In this document: in pieces, positions 9,820 through 20,458 of the stretch
Numbering within the stretch: the first letter of the stretch is position 1
Layout of the letters: each line of letters opens with the position of its first letter
From: Blastomyces gilchristii SLH14081
Lineage: Eukaryota > Ascomycota > Eurotiomycetes > Onygenales > Ajellomycetaceae
NCBI RefSeq assembly: GCF_000003855.2
Contig: NW_003101643.1
Span: forward strand, 263,137-290,709
DNA length: 27,573 nt
Direction: 5' to 3'
Position numbers and translations under genes: made by a program
Notes under the pieces: model-generated
Told to the model about the DNA's origin: nothing
Databases searched by the model: none
The model's input: the letters and a program-made list of their open reading frames with translations, nothing else

Positions 9820-12788
9820 TTCAAATCTTGATAAAATGAGAATATCTCTTTTAAAAGAAAGTAATTAGTCACTGCTAAGAGAAATTGAAAGAATAACTTA
9901 ATATCTGATAAAGAGTTCAAAGCTATTTGAAATGAATATTTTTCAGATATTAAAAGAGTTAAAACAGATTACTGAAACAAATTTCTTGAAGAAGTATAAG
10001 AAAAAGAAGTTTTTAAAGCCTTTAATTATACTAAGTTAAGAAGTGTAGCAAAGCTTTCAATCTTAGAATATGAATTTCATAATGAATTGTATACAGCAAA
10101 CTCTTTTAAGAAAAAGTGTTAAGCTTTTATAAGAATTCTCTTTTAAAACTCATTATATTTAGAAGAGAAGAATATGTCATTTCATGAATATATTGATGAA
10201 AATAACTGAGAATGATCTGAGCCTACATGTGATGAACTAGAATCAGTAATATTCTCAAGTTCAATTAAAACTGCTGCAGAATCTGATTCAATTAATCACT
10301 TAATTATTTAAAACACATATTTCTACTTGAAGAATGAATATTTTAAGCTCTTTTTCAATCTCTTAAAAAATGATTATCATTCTGAATACTGAAGAGAAGT
10401 CACTGAAGTAATCCTTGTAAAATCTAATAAAAAATCTTCAATTATTAAGTTATATAGAGTAATATCTCTGTTGAACTGTTTAAGAAAAATTTTAGAAAAG
10501 ATAATAACTACTAGATTGTCTTTTATAAGCTCTATTAGTAATTCTCTTCTATTTAATATATAAATGAGAGATAGAAAACAATGTTCTGCAATTGACACTG
10601 TTCTTTCAGTTATTTATAATATTCAAGTAGCAAAGTATGAAGACCTGGTCTCAACTGCAGTTTTTATTAATATAAAAGATGTATTTAATCATGTTTCAAA
10701 GTTTAAGATAATTCAAACTTTGAATATATTAAAACTGTCACTTTCTCTAATAAAAGGAGTTAATTATTTTATATCTAAAAGAATTATACAACTATTCTTT
10801 AATAAAAGAAAATAAGATAAAACTGAGATAAAAATAGAAGTACTGTAAGAATCTTCAATCTCATCTATTTTATTTACAATATACACTGCATATCTATTCA
10901 AGAATAGAGAGATGAAAATAGTGAGATCTTCAAGTTATATAGATGATATTGATCTACTCTACAGTTCAAAGACAATCAAAGAGAATTTAGAAATAATTGA
11001 GAAAGCAGTAAAGAAAATCTTTATTAGAGCAGATATCAATCTAATTCAATTTAATATGAATAAAACTGAGTTAATTCACTTTTTTCTCAGATTTAATGAG
11101 AAAGAACTAAGTCTAACTCTTTTGAATAAAGAGATTAAACTCAGTTTGAATGTTAAATGACTAGAAGTATAGTTAAACTTTAAGTTGAATTTTAAATATC
11201 ATATTCAATAAAGAATTATCAAGACAGAGAGACTACTGAATAGTATAATCAGACTATTAAATACTGAGAGAGATCTATTCTTTCAGACTATGAGACAGTT
11301 ATACATAGTCTGTATTATCTCAGTAGCTGATTATGAAGTTTAAGTTTAATAAAATAATTAAGATAATTTCACTGAACTCTTTCAAAGTCTATAAAACAGA
11401 GCTTTGAGAAGAATTCTGAGAGCATTCAATTCATCTACTATTAAAGCAATAAAAATTGAAGCTTCAATCTTATCTTCTACTATTCATTTTAAAAAAGCCT
11501 GTATAAACTATGCTCTGAGAGTCATGAAGATAAGCTTAAATTATATAATTAGAGAAAGAGTCTCTTCTTCATTTTCATCAATTAACTCAGAAAATGAACT
11601 GAATTGAAATAGATTTCTTAATTGAAATGAGAATAATATTTTAAAGAAAATACTCTCTCAACTGTATAGACTATATTCACTTATTAAAAATCAATTTTCT
11701 TCATTAAATGTTGAGAAAATTGATCATGAGAAGATATCTCTCTGAAGAGAAAAGCTGAAATCTCTTATAGACTTATAAATAAGTGAACTATCTAAAGAGA
11801 GAGAATATAAACAGTATTTGAAAAAGATCTCTACAATCAATATAAAAGACTCTATTCTGGTTTACTCAGATGACTTAAAAAATGAGAATTTAAATAGATT
11901 AAATGCAGGCATTGCTTATACTGAAGATAATATCAATTATACCTCAGATTTCTGAAATTTAGACTGTGAATCTAAAGTCTTTGATGCGGAACTATTTGTA
12001 ATAGTGAAAGCTTTCCAACTTATTGAAATAAAATCTTATAAAAGAGAAAATAGTTTAAAAGAGATATGAATATTCTCTGATAGTCAGCTGCTTTAAAAAG
12101 ACTTAGAAATAGTCAGATTCATAATGATCAAATGAATCTTAAACTGATTTTAAACTCTGTTTTGAAAATTCAAAAGAGAAGAATATTAAAACTGATAATT
12201 CATCTACACTAAGTTCCTGCTTATATAAATATTCATAACAATGAATTAACTAATTCAGCTGTGAAAAAGAGTTCAGAATTAAGCAGATCTATTTAAAAAA
12301 CAGTGTTCTGATCTTTTATAAAGAGAAAGATAAAAGAATCTTGCTTAAAGAAGTGAAATGAAAGCTGACAGAAATAAAAGAAGAGTATATATTATTCAAG
12401 ATTTAAGATAAAATTAAAGTGAAAATCTTGTTCAATTAAATGTAAAAAGAAAATATTCTCATCTATAATTCAGCTGAAACTAGAACATGATTATTTCAAA
12501 TTCTATATACAAAGATTTAATAATAGATTTCATTTAACAGAGTACTTATTCTGTAGTACAAATAAAAATTCTGAGTATATTATAATACATTATGCATTAT
12601 ACAGTAGTTTAAGAGTCAGATTAAAGAAGAAGTATGATTTAAATCAATTAAATATGAGGTTCTTATTCTCAATTGAGACAGGAATTAAATACTTAATAGA
12701 CTTTCTATCAGAAACTCAAGCAGCTATAAGAAAATGACTGAATTCAGAAGTATCTAAATATGAAGAGATGGAAATTGATTAAATATAG
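9820..12788 (+). pseudogene. LINE ORF2 fragment: RT and RNase H (stop-riddled, one frameshift)
   Basis: The RT and RNase H domains follow copy 1 closely. The RT box reads YIDD (near 10938) instead of YMDD. The Cys motif near the C-terminus has lost a Cys (His-Cys became His-Tyr near 12590). RT segments at 10564-10815, 10912-11160 and 11404-11607 share one frame. In the RNase H motif SDSQAA one A is missing at about 12086 (AGTCAGCTG against AGTCAAGCTG in copy 1), which shifts the frame for the rest, so the expected TAG lies at 12786-12788 in the new frame. Stops are often TAA or TAG (from CAA/CAG), unlike the TGA-dominated copy 1. Inactive. Confidence 0.88.
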
Positions 12789-13163
12789 TCTGTTAAAACA
12801 GCTATACACTATCTTTTAATAATTTTATTTTATTATAGTCTCTCTTTACTGTACTTATTTCTTTCTGTTCTTTTCTTTTCTATCTATCTATTTAATATGT
12901 CTATCTTTAAGACTATGTTCTCTTTTCCTTTATCATGATATTTTCAAATGATTTCAAAGTATCAGAAGATGTTGAAATACTGCAATTTATAAACAGTTTT
13001 TATATTCTGAGCTGAAATTTTCTGATTTTGCATATCTGAAATTGATAAATGTATAATAGTTAACTCTATAGATATAGAAAAAACTCTGAGAACTAAAGAT
13101 TCTCAGATAGATGTCATAGTCTCTGACTGCATACATCTATAATTGAAGAATAATAATAATAAT
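9820..13163 (+). mobile_element. LINE copy 2, 5'-truncated
   Basis: This copy aligns base for base with copy 1 from about position 1138 of that copy to the AAT tail (13146-13163). Similarity begins near 9820, inside the linker before the RT, so the endonuclease is missing. That fits the 5' truncation common in target-primed reverse transcription. It is more strongly mutated than copy 1: many CpA/TpG sites kept in copy 1 are TpA here, for example GCTTTCATGA (1441) against GCTTTTATAA near 10125. I found no clear target duplication. Confidence 0.9.
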
Positions 13164-15800
13164 GAACTGACTAACACTCTCAGTATATTTCAGAAGTATA
13201 TCAACTGAGTACTCTGAGATTTTCTTAATAAGTTTGTATCTGTATATCTTGATGACATTCTCATCTTCACCGATGAAGTTAGAAAGAAATATCAGAAACA
13301 TGTATAAAGAGTATTATAATAATTATAAGAAGTAAAACTATCAATAGATATTAATAAGTATGATTTCAAAGTCAAGAGTATAAAATATCTAGGTTTTATC
13401 ATAGAACCTAATAAGAGAATTTAAATGAATTCTGAGAAGATCTCTGTCATTCTTGAATAAAAAGCTTTATATACTATGAAAGATGTACAAAGCTTCATTG
13501 AATTCACTAACTTCTATCAGTGATTTATATGAAACTTCTCAGAAATTATAAGATCACTTACAGAACTTATCAAGAAGAACTTAATATTTCAGTGATCAGT
13601 GAATACTGAAGCTGTATTTATATGAATAAAAAAGATATTCATTAATATCTCTCTACTAATAACATTTAATTCTGATTATAAGACAGTTATTAAAGCTGAT
13701 TTCTCTAACTATATTACAGAAGAAGCTATATTATACTATAATAATAAAGATATCTTACAATTATATATCTTTATATCTAAGAAACTGAGTTCTGCTGAAT
13801 ACAATTATGAGATCTATGATAAGAAACTTCATATAATTATATACTATCTAGAAGAATGAGACTCTGAACTCTGAAGTATCTTTGAATTTGAGATAATCAC
13901 AGATTATAAGAATCTCAAGTATTTTACAATCACTTATAAACTTACTGAATGACAGATGTGGTAATCTGAGCTGTTAAGTTATTTTCATTTCATGATACAC
14001 TACTGCTCTGACAGTCAGAACTTGATAACAGATACTCTTTTATAATAAGAGAAAGATATATTATCTAATGTAATAGATACTTACTGAATAAACTGAGAAC
14101 ACTGACTCTTAAATCAGAAGATATTAGTTAATTAAGATAAAACAATTCATAATACTATACACACTTCTCTAATTAGAATATCTTCTCTCTGAACTATTAC
14201 TGATATCTTAACTTCTTCTGAATCTACACTGAATGAATTGTGATATATAACAGCTTAAACTGATAAACTTCTCTAAGTACTTACTGAAGCAGTATGTTAA
14301 GAAGCACTCTGATTTCTCTCAGAACTATGTATAAGAACTGACATCTCAGAATACTCAATCAATGATAATAATACTCTGTAATTCTGTGAATAATGCTGAG
14401 TTTCTCACTCTGAACTCTTATACACTCAGATAATACAAGAGATGCATAATTCATATATAACTGATTATCTGAGTTATGAACAACTGTACTGAATGAACTC
14501 TCAAGAATTCTACTGATCTGAGATATTAAACAGTATCAGATGCTTTATCTGAAAATATAATTCTTATTCTTCTATCATCTTATAAAAGAACTGTAGAAAA
14601 GATCTACTGAAATCACTTAATATCTCTAATAGAATCTGATAAGATATAGTAATTAACTTTACTGTTAATCTCTCTGAGAGTAAGAATTATAAGAATATTC
14701 TGATTCTCATTGACTGATTGAGTAAAGATGTAATATTAAAGTCTTATAATAAGATGAATACTGAGTAAGTCTCTGAAGTCTTTCTATAGAGTTTATTCTA
14801 TCAGATGTATAACTTACTGAGATCTATAGTATTTAATTAAGACTATCAATTTATAAGCACTCTCTGAACAAGAATCTGTCAAGTTCTCAAGATTACATGT
14901 TATTTATTAACTTTCTATCACTCTGAGACTAATAATACATCAGAATGAATAATTCAGACTGTAAAAAACTATCTTTATAAGTTCTGTAATTATTCATAGA
15001 ATAATTGATATGATCTTCTTCTATATACAGAGATTACTATCAATGATTAAGATACTGTTTTAATAGATATAAGCCTGTTCTTTCTTATACACAGTTATGA
15101 CATGAAGATGTTGAATCTTTTAGAGATTACACATTTCACACTAAATTCTCACAGTCTGATTCAGATCACTGATAATATAGTAATAAAGCTTTAAGATATC
15201 TGTGACTAAGCAGAAGTCTTCATGATAAGTATTAAATAAGATTAAGAGAATCAGATTAATATTTACTGAGATCTTACTAAGTAATATATAATAAAAGATC
15301 TGATGTGATTGAATCTTAAGAATATATAAATCACACACTTATCTCATATATTAAATTACTACTATATTAAGTGTAAAGTGATAGAATCTCTAGACAGTTA
15401 TAACTACTATTTTAACATATTATCAGAAATTCATAATGTCTTTTATGTAAGCTTACTTCACTGCACTGTCATTGATTCATTTTCTTCTTAACTGACTTCT
15501 GACTGACAGTCATCAGAGATCATGGAAGAAGATAATGAACTTAAGCAAGATATTGAAGATATTCTTAATAAGAGATCTCACAGCTGTAGCTGATAATATC
15601 TTGTAAAATAAGTTAACTATAATTATCTGATCTGAACTCTGAGCTTCATATTATCTGAAATTGTAACTCTTGATCAATGAGAACTATACACAATCTCATC
15701 TCTGAAAAGAGAGAACTAATATGATGAACTGCGCCTGATCAATTATATAGACTATTTCATTACACTTTATAGATTTCACTGAAAGCTCTGATTCTCAGTT
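13164..15800 (+). pseudogene. Gypsy-2 pol: RT, RNase H, integrase, chromodomain (degraded)
   Basis: The frame is unbroken by indels from 13164 to about 15800 (roughly 870 codons). It opens inside the FGLTNAP-type RT motif (ELTNTLSIFQKYINW), followed by the active site YLDD (13245-13256) and the KYLGFII motif (about 13380). The RNase H Asp in ADFSNY lies at 13698. An HHCC-type zinc region lies near 14440-14550. In the integrase core the first catalytic Asp is Asn (14655), the second is Asn (14835), and the Glu is kept (14943), with exactly 35 residues between the last two. A chromodomain follows (about 15540-15710: DIEDILNKR ... YLVK-stop-VNY), where stops sit at aromatic Trp positions. The loss of two catalytic acids makes the integrase dead. 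Confidence 0.88.
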
Positions 15801-16034
15801 GTTAATTCTTAGCTGAAAAATTCATGAAATTTCTATTCTTTCATTCTGAAGCTTTACTGTATATACAGAATCTCTATTCTTTCACTCTGAAGCTTTATCA
15901 TGTACATGTATAAATATTCACTCTGATTGCTGATTTCTGCACTTTCTCTTTTTTCCTTCTCTAATATTTTTCACTTTGTTATATAAGATCTATAAATATT
16001 ATATCAATCTATTCAGCGTAGACTTCTTACATTA
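15801..16034. other. Gypsy-2 3' UTR/LTR remnant with an imperfect tandem repeat
   Basis: A 41-bp unit containing CTATTCTTTCAYTCTGAAGC occurs twice, starting at about 15833 and 15874, followed by a TATA-like TATAAATA at about 15920. A promoter-like block with small repeats after pol suggests LTR U3 sequence. I could not find the matching 5' LTR in the window, so this remains a likely but unproven LTR. Confidence 0.4.
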
Positions 16035-16683
16035 TTCAAAGATTTAGTAACAGATTTAATTTAATAAAATGCTTATTCTGCAATTCAACTGAGAATTCTG
16101 AGTATATTGTAATACACTGTGTATTATGCATTGATCTCAGAGTCAGATTGAAAGAGAAGTATAATATATTTTAAATAAATATAAGATTCTTATTCTTAAC
16201 TGAGATAGAAATTAAATATCTAATAGATTTTCTATCAGAAACTTAAATAGCTATAAAAAAATAACTGAATTCAGAACTATCTGAATATGAAAAGATGAAA
16301 ATTAATCAGATATAGTCTGTTAAAACAGCTATACACTCTCTTTAAAACATGTTTATTTTAATATTATCTTTTCTTATAGTTTCTTTTCTTTTCTTTTCTT
16401 TTCTATCTACTGTGTCTGTCTTTAAGACTTTGTTTCTTTTTTTATATCATGTTACTTTCTAAATAATCTTAAAAGTATTAGGAGATATTAAAAATACTGT
16501 AATTTATAAGAGGTTTTTACATTCTGAGCTGTAATTTTCTAATTTTGTATATCTGAAATTGATAAATGTATAATAATTAGCCTTACAGATACTAGGAAAA
16601 CTCTGAGAACTATAAGTTTTCAGATAGATATTATAGTCTCTGACTGTATACATCTATAATAGAAGAATAATAATAATAATAAT
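16035..16683 (+). mobile_element. LINE copy 3, 3'-end fragment
   Basis: Similarity to copy 1 starts at the position equivalent to about 3840 and continues through the C-terminal zinc motif (CLFCNS ... HC, 16074-16130), the ORF2 stop (TAG 16313-16315), the 3' UTR and an AAT tail ending at 16683. It is a strongly 5'-truncated insertion beside the end of Gypsy-2. The 3' UTR contains a (TTTTC)n run at about 16380-16403 that is less regular in the other copies. Confidence 0.85.
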
Positions 16684-19126
16684 TACTGCTCAGATATTCT
16701 CTATTCAGCTTATAAAGTCTTTTAATTTATTTCTTAAATAGATTTTAAGAACTGATTAACAGAATCTCTTATAATTATTCTTTAAATAATTCAGTTAATT
16801 CTTAACTTCAGTATAATATAGATCTGTTATTATATAGATAATAGCTTCTTCATCTTTTATATCACATAGTCAGACTTATAAGTTAATTTCAAAGATAAAC
16901 TTGTAAAAACTTTTATAAATTATAATTCAGAAGATAGTTTTAAGTAGTTATAGTTAAAGAAAGTTTCTTTTCAGTTCATAGATATCTCTGAAGATTATAT
17001 TTAGAGACTTAGTTTAAGAGTGTTTATAGACAGTAAGTATTTCTTATAAAAAAAAAGCTTAATTTTATAGAAAATACTTGAAAATATTCTTTACTAAGAT
17101 TAATTTATTTATAAGTTCAGAGAGTTTCTCTGTTATAAATATAGAGAATAATGTTTTATAAGTAATTAATAAGTTCTCTGAAACTTCTTTTATAGAGATT
17201 TTTTATAATTCAGATAACTGCTTCTGAATATCAATAGTAGAGTTTACAGAGATTAAAGTGTATAGCTTTCTAATTCTTTCAGTTATAATAAACAGTTACT
17301 GACTAATACAGCTTGAAATGTAAGAATAAGTACTTATAGATGATTATTCAGTGATTCACAGCTTGATATAATATATACTGATAATTACTAGAAGTATTCA
17401 CAGTAGAAAGATAAATATAGAGATTAAATATATAATAGTATTTAAGCTGAGTTATAAATAGTTATTACAAACTTCAGTCTATATAAGTTATATATAGTCA
17501 AGAGTCACTAACTCTATTAATTATACAAGAGATAGAAATAGAGGTAAAGAATTTATAAGAAGTGAGATTTCTTATAACTTTTTAAGAAATTATTCAAGAT
17601 ATCTGCTGAGCAGATTACATTTCTAAATAAGTTTCTAAATATAAAGCTGTTAATTAACTAATTTTAACTGAGTTATAATTAGTTTCTACAGTTAGTATAT
17701 ATTAATAAAGTAAAGTATTTAATATATTATATATATAATATATTTTTATAAGTTCAGACTCTGAATAGTAATATAAACATTTTTATTCATCTTTCTATAA
17801 AGATAGTATTTAAGAAATATATAAGAGTTTAAGTACTGAAAAATCAAACTGTAAATACCTTTACTAATATACTTTGTATAATAGAAAATAATAAGTAATT
17901 AAAGATTAAAAGTTAAAGTCTTCTCTTTAATTAAGTCTTATTACTATTATTTAATATCTTATCAGTATTATACTATAAACTGTATAATTAAATAATATTA
18001 TAAAATACAGATATCTTTTTAATTTATCTAATTCAGAGTTTAATAATACTATATATTAGTATATTAATAATAGATATTTTAATTACTTTCAGTATTTACT
18101 TAAACTTTCAAAACACTGAGATATTATTTAAAGCTAAGTTAAAATAAAGCTTAAATTAATAAATATTTTCTAATATCTTTAATTTAATAAGTTATTATAT
18201 TAAAGTAAGAACTCTTTTATTATTAAAAGAGATTAATATATAATTAAAGAATAAAAGCTTAAAAAAAGTAATATAAAAGCTGAGAATTAAAGATAGATTA
18301 AAAATAATCTTTAAAATTATAAATATAATTTTAAATTTATAGAAAATCAGTTATAGTTTATTAATATAGATTAAAGTAAATATATTTATTTACTTCTTTT
18401 TCTCTTTAAAAAATATTTTAATAAATTTAACAGTAAACTTAATTAGAATGTTATTAAGCTTACTATCAGAGTTTTTCAAAAGAGTAATTTTAATATATTA
18501 ATAATACAGATTCAGTAATATTTACAGTTAATTAACTAAGAACTCAGTTAATTAAAAGAATAGATAAAGTAGAATTTATTATCAGTTATAACTGAACTTC
18601 TTTTTATTAATTATAACAGTTATCTTAATAATCTTAATAAGATTATTTAAATAAATAACTAACTTCTTTCAGTATCTCTTCTTAAAATAGTATAGTTATA
18701 TCAGTTTTAAAATTATCTTAAATATAAGTAAACTTTAAATCAGTACTCTAAAATGATTCAGTCATCAGATAAGAGTTCAGATACTGAGATAAATATAAAA
18801 AGAGACAGTTGTATATATTTTTAATCACTCTCAGTGATATCTCTCAGTTACTCTTCTACATTTTTCTCTTGTAAATTAGATAGAAGATCTTTCAGTACAT
18901 CTTTAGAGAGCTCTGATATTTGAGTCTCTGATATTATCTTTCAGTCTTGTCATGACATTGATTCAGCATTCAGCTGAAGAAAGTGGTATAACTTCTTTAC
19001 ATTTATTCACTAATATGTCTTCTTGAGATCCAGCTTGATGCAGGTGCAGAATCTGTATAGTATATGAGAAACTAGAAAGATATTGCAGCAATGACAGAGT
19101 GAGAAGAGTTCAGACACTTACTTAAA
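16684..19126. other. extremely AT-rich relic DNA
   Basis: The composition is even more AT-rich than the neighbouring elements, with long TA-only runs and almost no CpA left, suggesting older or repeated mutation. Nothing is certain in it. On the minus strand a frame at about 16690-16890 reads like a retroelement gag fragment (hydrophobic-acidic pattern with DIKDEEAIIYI). A frame at about 18730-19000 could be a continuation of the ORF that starts at 19450. Both are suggestions only. No RNA genes were seen. Confidence 0.4.
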
Positions 19127-19450
19127 CTATTCCTGCTCAATACAGTTAAGCAGCTTTTGAGAGTTAGACACATATTCATTGTATTGAAGTAAGAATTCAT
19201 CTGAGTCAGTCATTATATTTATATAATACTCTGAAAGATGCTTATCACCTGTCAGTAGGCCAGTCAGATTGCTGGTGTCATTCTTGCTGTCTTTTCTGTA
19301 ATTAGCTGAGTTCATCAGATTGGTCTCTCTGCTGGAAGCAGAGGCCATGCTATCACTATCATCATTGTCATCATCATTATCATCCATGTCCATCATGTCT
19401 TCCGCGCTGTCACTGTCAACAGGCGATGATATGCAGTGTCAATGAGCCAT
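19127..19450 (-). pseudogene. acidic N-terminal ORF, possible DUF3435 (tyrosine-recombinase-like) relic
   Basis: The ATG at 19450 opens a minus-strand frame that has TGA as its fifth codon (plausibly a mutated CGA) and then runs open to a TAG at 19127. It begins with a Ser/Asp-rich section (DDNDDDNDDSDS), then TGDKHLSEYY, and ends in SQKLLNCIEQE. Fungal DUF3435 proteins (tyrosine-recombinase relatives, including Starship captains) often start with an acidic linker, an EYY-type motif and an 'LLDRIEEQW' helix, which is what I see. Downstream codons after the TAG keep a Trp/Phe-rich pattern, but I cannot follow the catalytic domain. The region is less mutated than its surroundings. It could instead be an unrelated gene. 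Confidence 0.3.
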
Positions 19451-20158
19451 TCTTCATCCCACACAGAACCAGAGGAGGGAACAGAAAGTGATAGAGATGA
19501 AGAAGTCAGCAATGAATGATTGAAGGAACAGAAAGCTCATTGATTGTGATGAGAGAGATATAAGAGTGAGCAAGTGTGACTTGACAGCTTGAGGAGCAGT
19601 GAGGGTTGTTGGGCGGAGAAGCTTCAATGGGAAGAAAAGCTGGAATTCTGAGGGTGAACAGATCATCCGCTGGAGAGAAGAAAGCCATGACTTTATAGTC
19701 AGCTCTGAGAGGGCCATATCTGACCAGCGGGCTCAAGATGGGTGAAGGATGAGTGAGAGTTGAAAAAGGAGGATGCAAGCGCCCATTCTGAGAGCGGGTA
19801 GCAGGGATTCATTTTCCTGTACCTGAGAGCTGAGGTGTGGGAATTGAGCTTTGCAGCGCGCAGGACGGCGTCCACTGTGCATGAAGCATGGCAGTAACTT
19901 ATTGGGCCATCACCGGCCTAAAGCAGCCGTCGAGCTAGTCGGCATCCGGCCTTCGGCTCACCGTTTGAACGTTTAAAGAAGTTATAATTTAAAAAAGTTT
20001 CTATTCAATTAATAAATATTTTTGAAAATCATATTTAAAAACTCAGTTCAAGAGTGTTTTGTGAAAGGTGTAAAGCTTGCTTGATTGAAAAGATTGCTAG
20101 CTTGTGAGAAGTTATATGATGAAAGGATTAGTAAGCCAGATCATGTGACCTGACATTC
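19451..20158. other. GC-richer island, no gene assigned, left flank of the Copia element
   Basis: CpG sites are frequent at 19790-19970, and the run ends abruptly at about 19975. Minus-strand frames at 19454-19717 and 19506-19778 are open but overlap each other. A plus-strand frame from about 19400 to 19800 is interrupted mostly by TGA where Arg or Trp would fit and has a charged helical composition. No family is recognised in any of them. A small GC-rich inverted repeat (GCCTTCGGC, about 19951) is the only structured motif. If the 19450 ORF is real, this would be its promoter and 5' region. The last five bases are the left copy of the Copia target duplication. Confidence 0.4.
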
Positions 20159-20259
20159 TGTTAAAGAATAACATTGTTATCTATGTATAATCTATCTAAG
20201 ATGAATCTATATATAAGTTGAGTGACACGTGATTAGAGTAGATGTAGTAATCATTAACA
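20159..20259 (-). repeat. Copia 3' LTR (101 bp)
   Basis: This is the 3' LTR with respect to the minus-strand coding direction. It differs from the other LTR at five positions (20163, 20187, 20207, 20225 and 20255 by my count). All five are transitions, and in every case this copy has A or T where the other has G or C. Confidence 0.93.
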
Positions 20260-20458
20260 TCTCTTCTTACTATAACACTCTACTAATTGCACTGCCATCA
20301 TTTCACTCATCTTATCTCAATTCTTTCAAAAACATAATAATAATTAATTACATCAATCAGACTCTGATTTCTTTATTAGAAAAAGTATCTGTACAGCAAT
20401 AACTGTAAAAATCAATATATATACAAAGTATTCAATAATACAATGTATTATTATTACT

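Larger units (their letters stand above)
13164..16034 (+). mobile_element. Ty3/Gypsy chromovirus-like element Gypsy-2, 3' part
   Basis: A pol frame starts right after the LINE tail and runs through RT, RNase H, integrase and a chromodomain, which places it in the chromovirus branch of Ty3/Gypsy. Its residues differ clearly from Gypsy-1, so it is a separate family. The region after pol (15800-16034) probably holds the 3' UTR and LTR start. A third LINE fragment begins at about 16035. The element's 5' half is not found left of LINE copy 2. Confidence 0.8.

Noticed and set aside
16380..16403. TTTTC microsatellite as a functional signal
   Set aside because: It is a simple expansion inside the LINE 3' UTR, also present in looser form in the other copies.
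16690..17280. Minus-strand gag and RT-like readings suggesting another Gypsy element
   Set aside because: The apparent order (RT-like part upstream of the gag-like part) is wrong for a retroelement, and the matches are only pattern-level in very AT-rich DNA.
19900..19970. GC-rich hairpin-prone segment as a tRNA or rRNA fragment
   Set aside because: No cloverleaf, A/B boxes or recognisable rRNA motif could be fitted.
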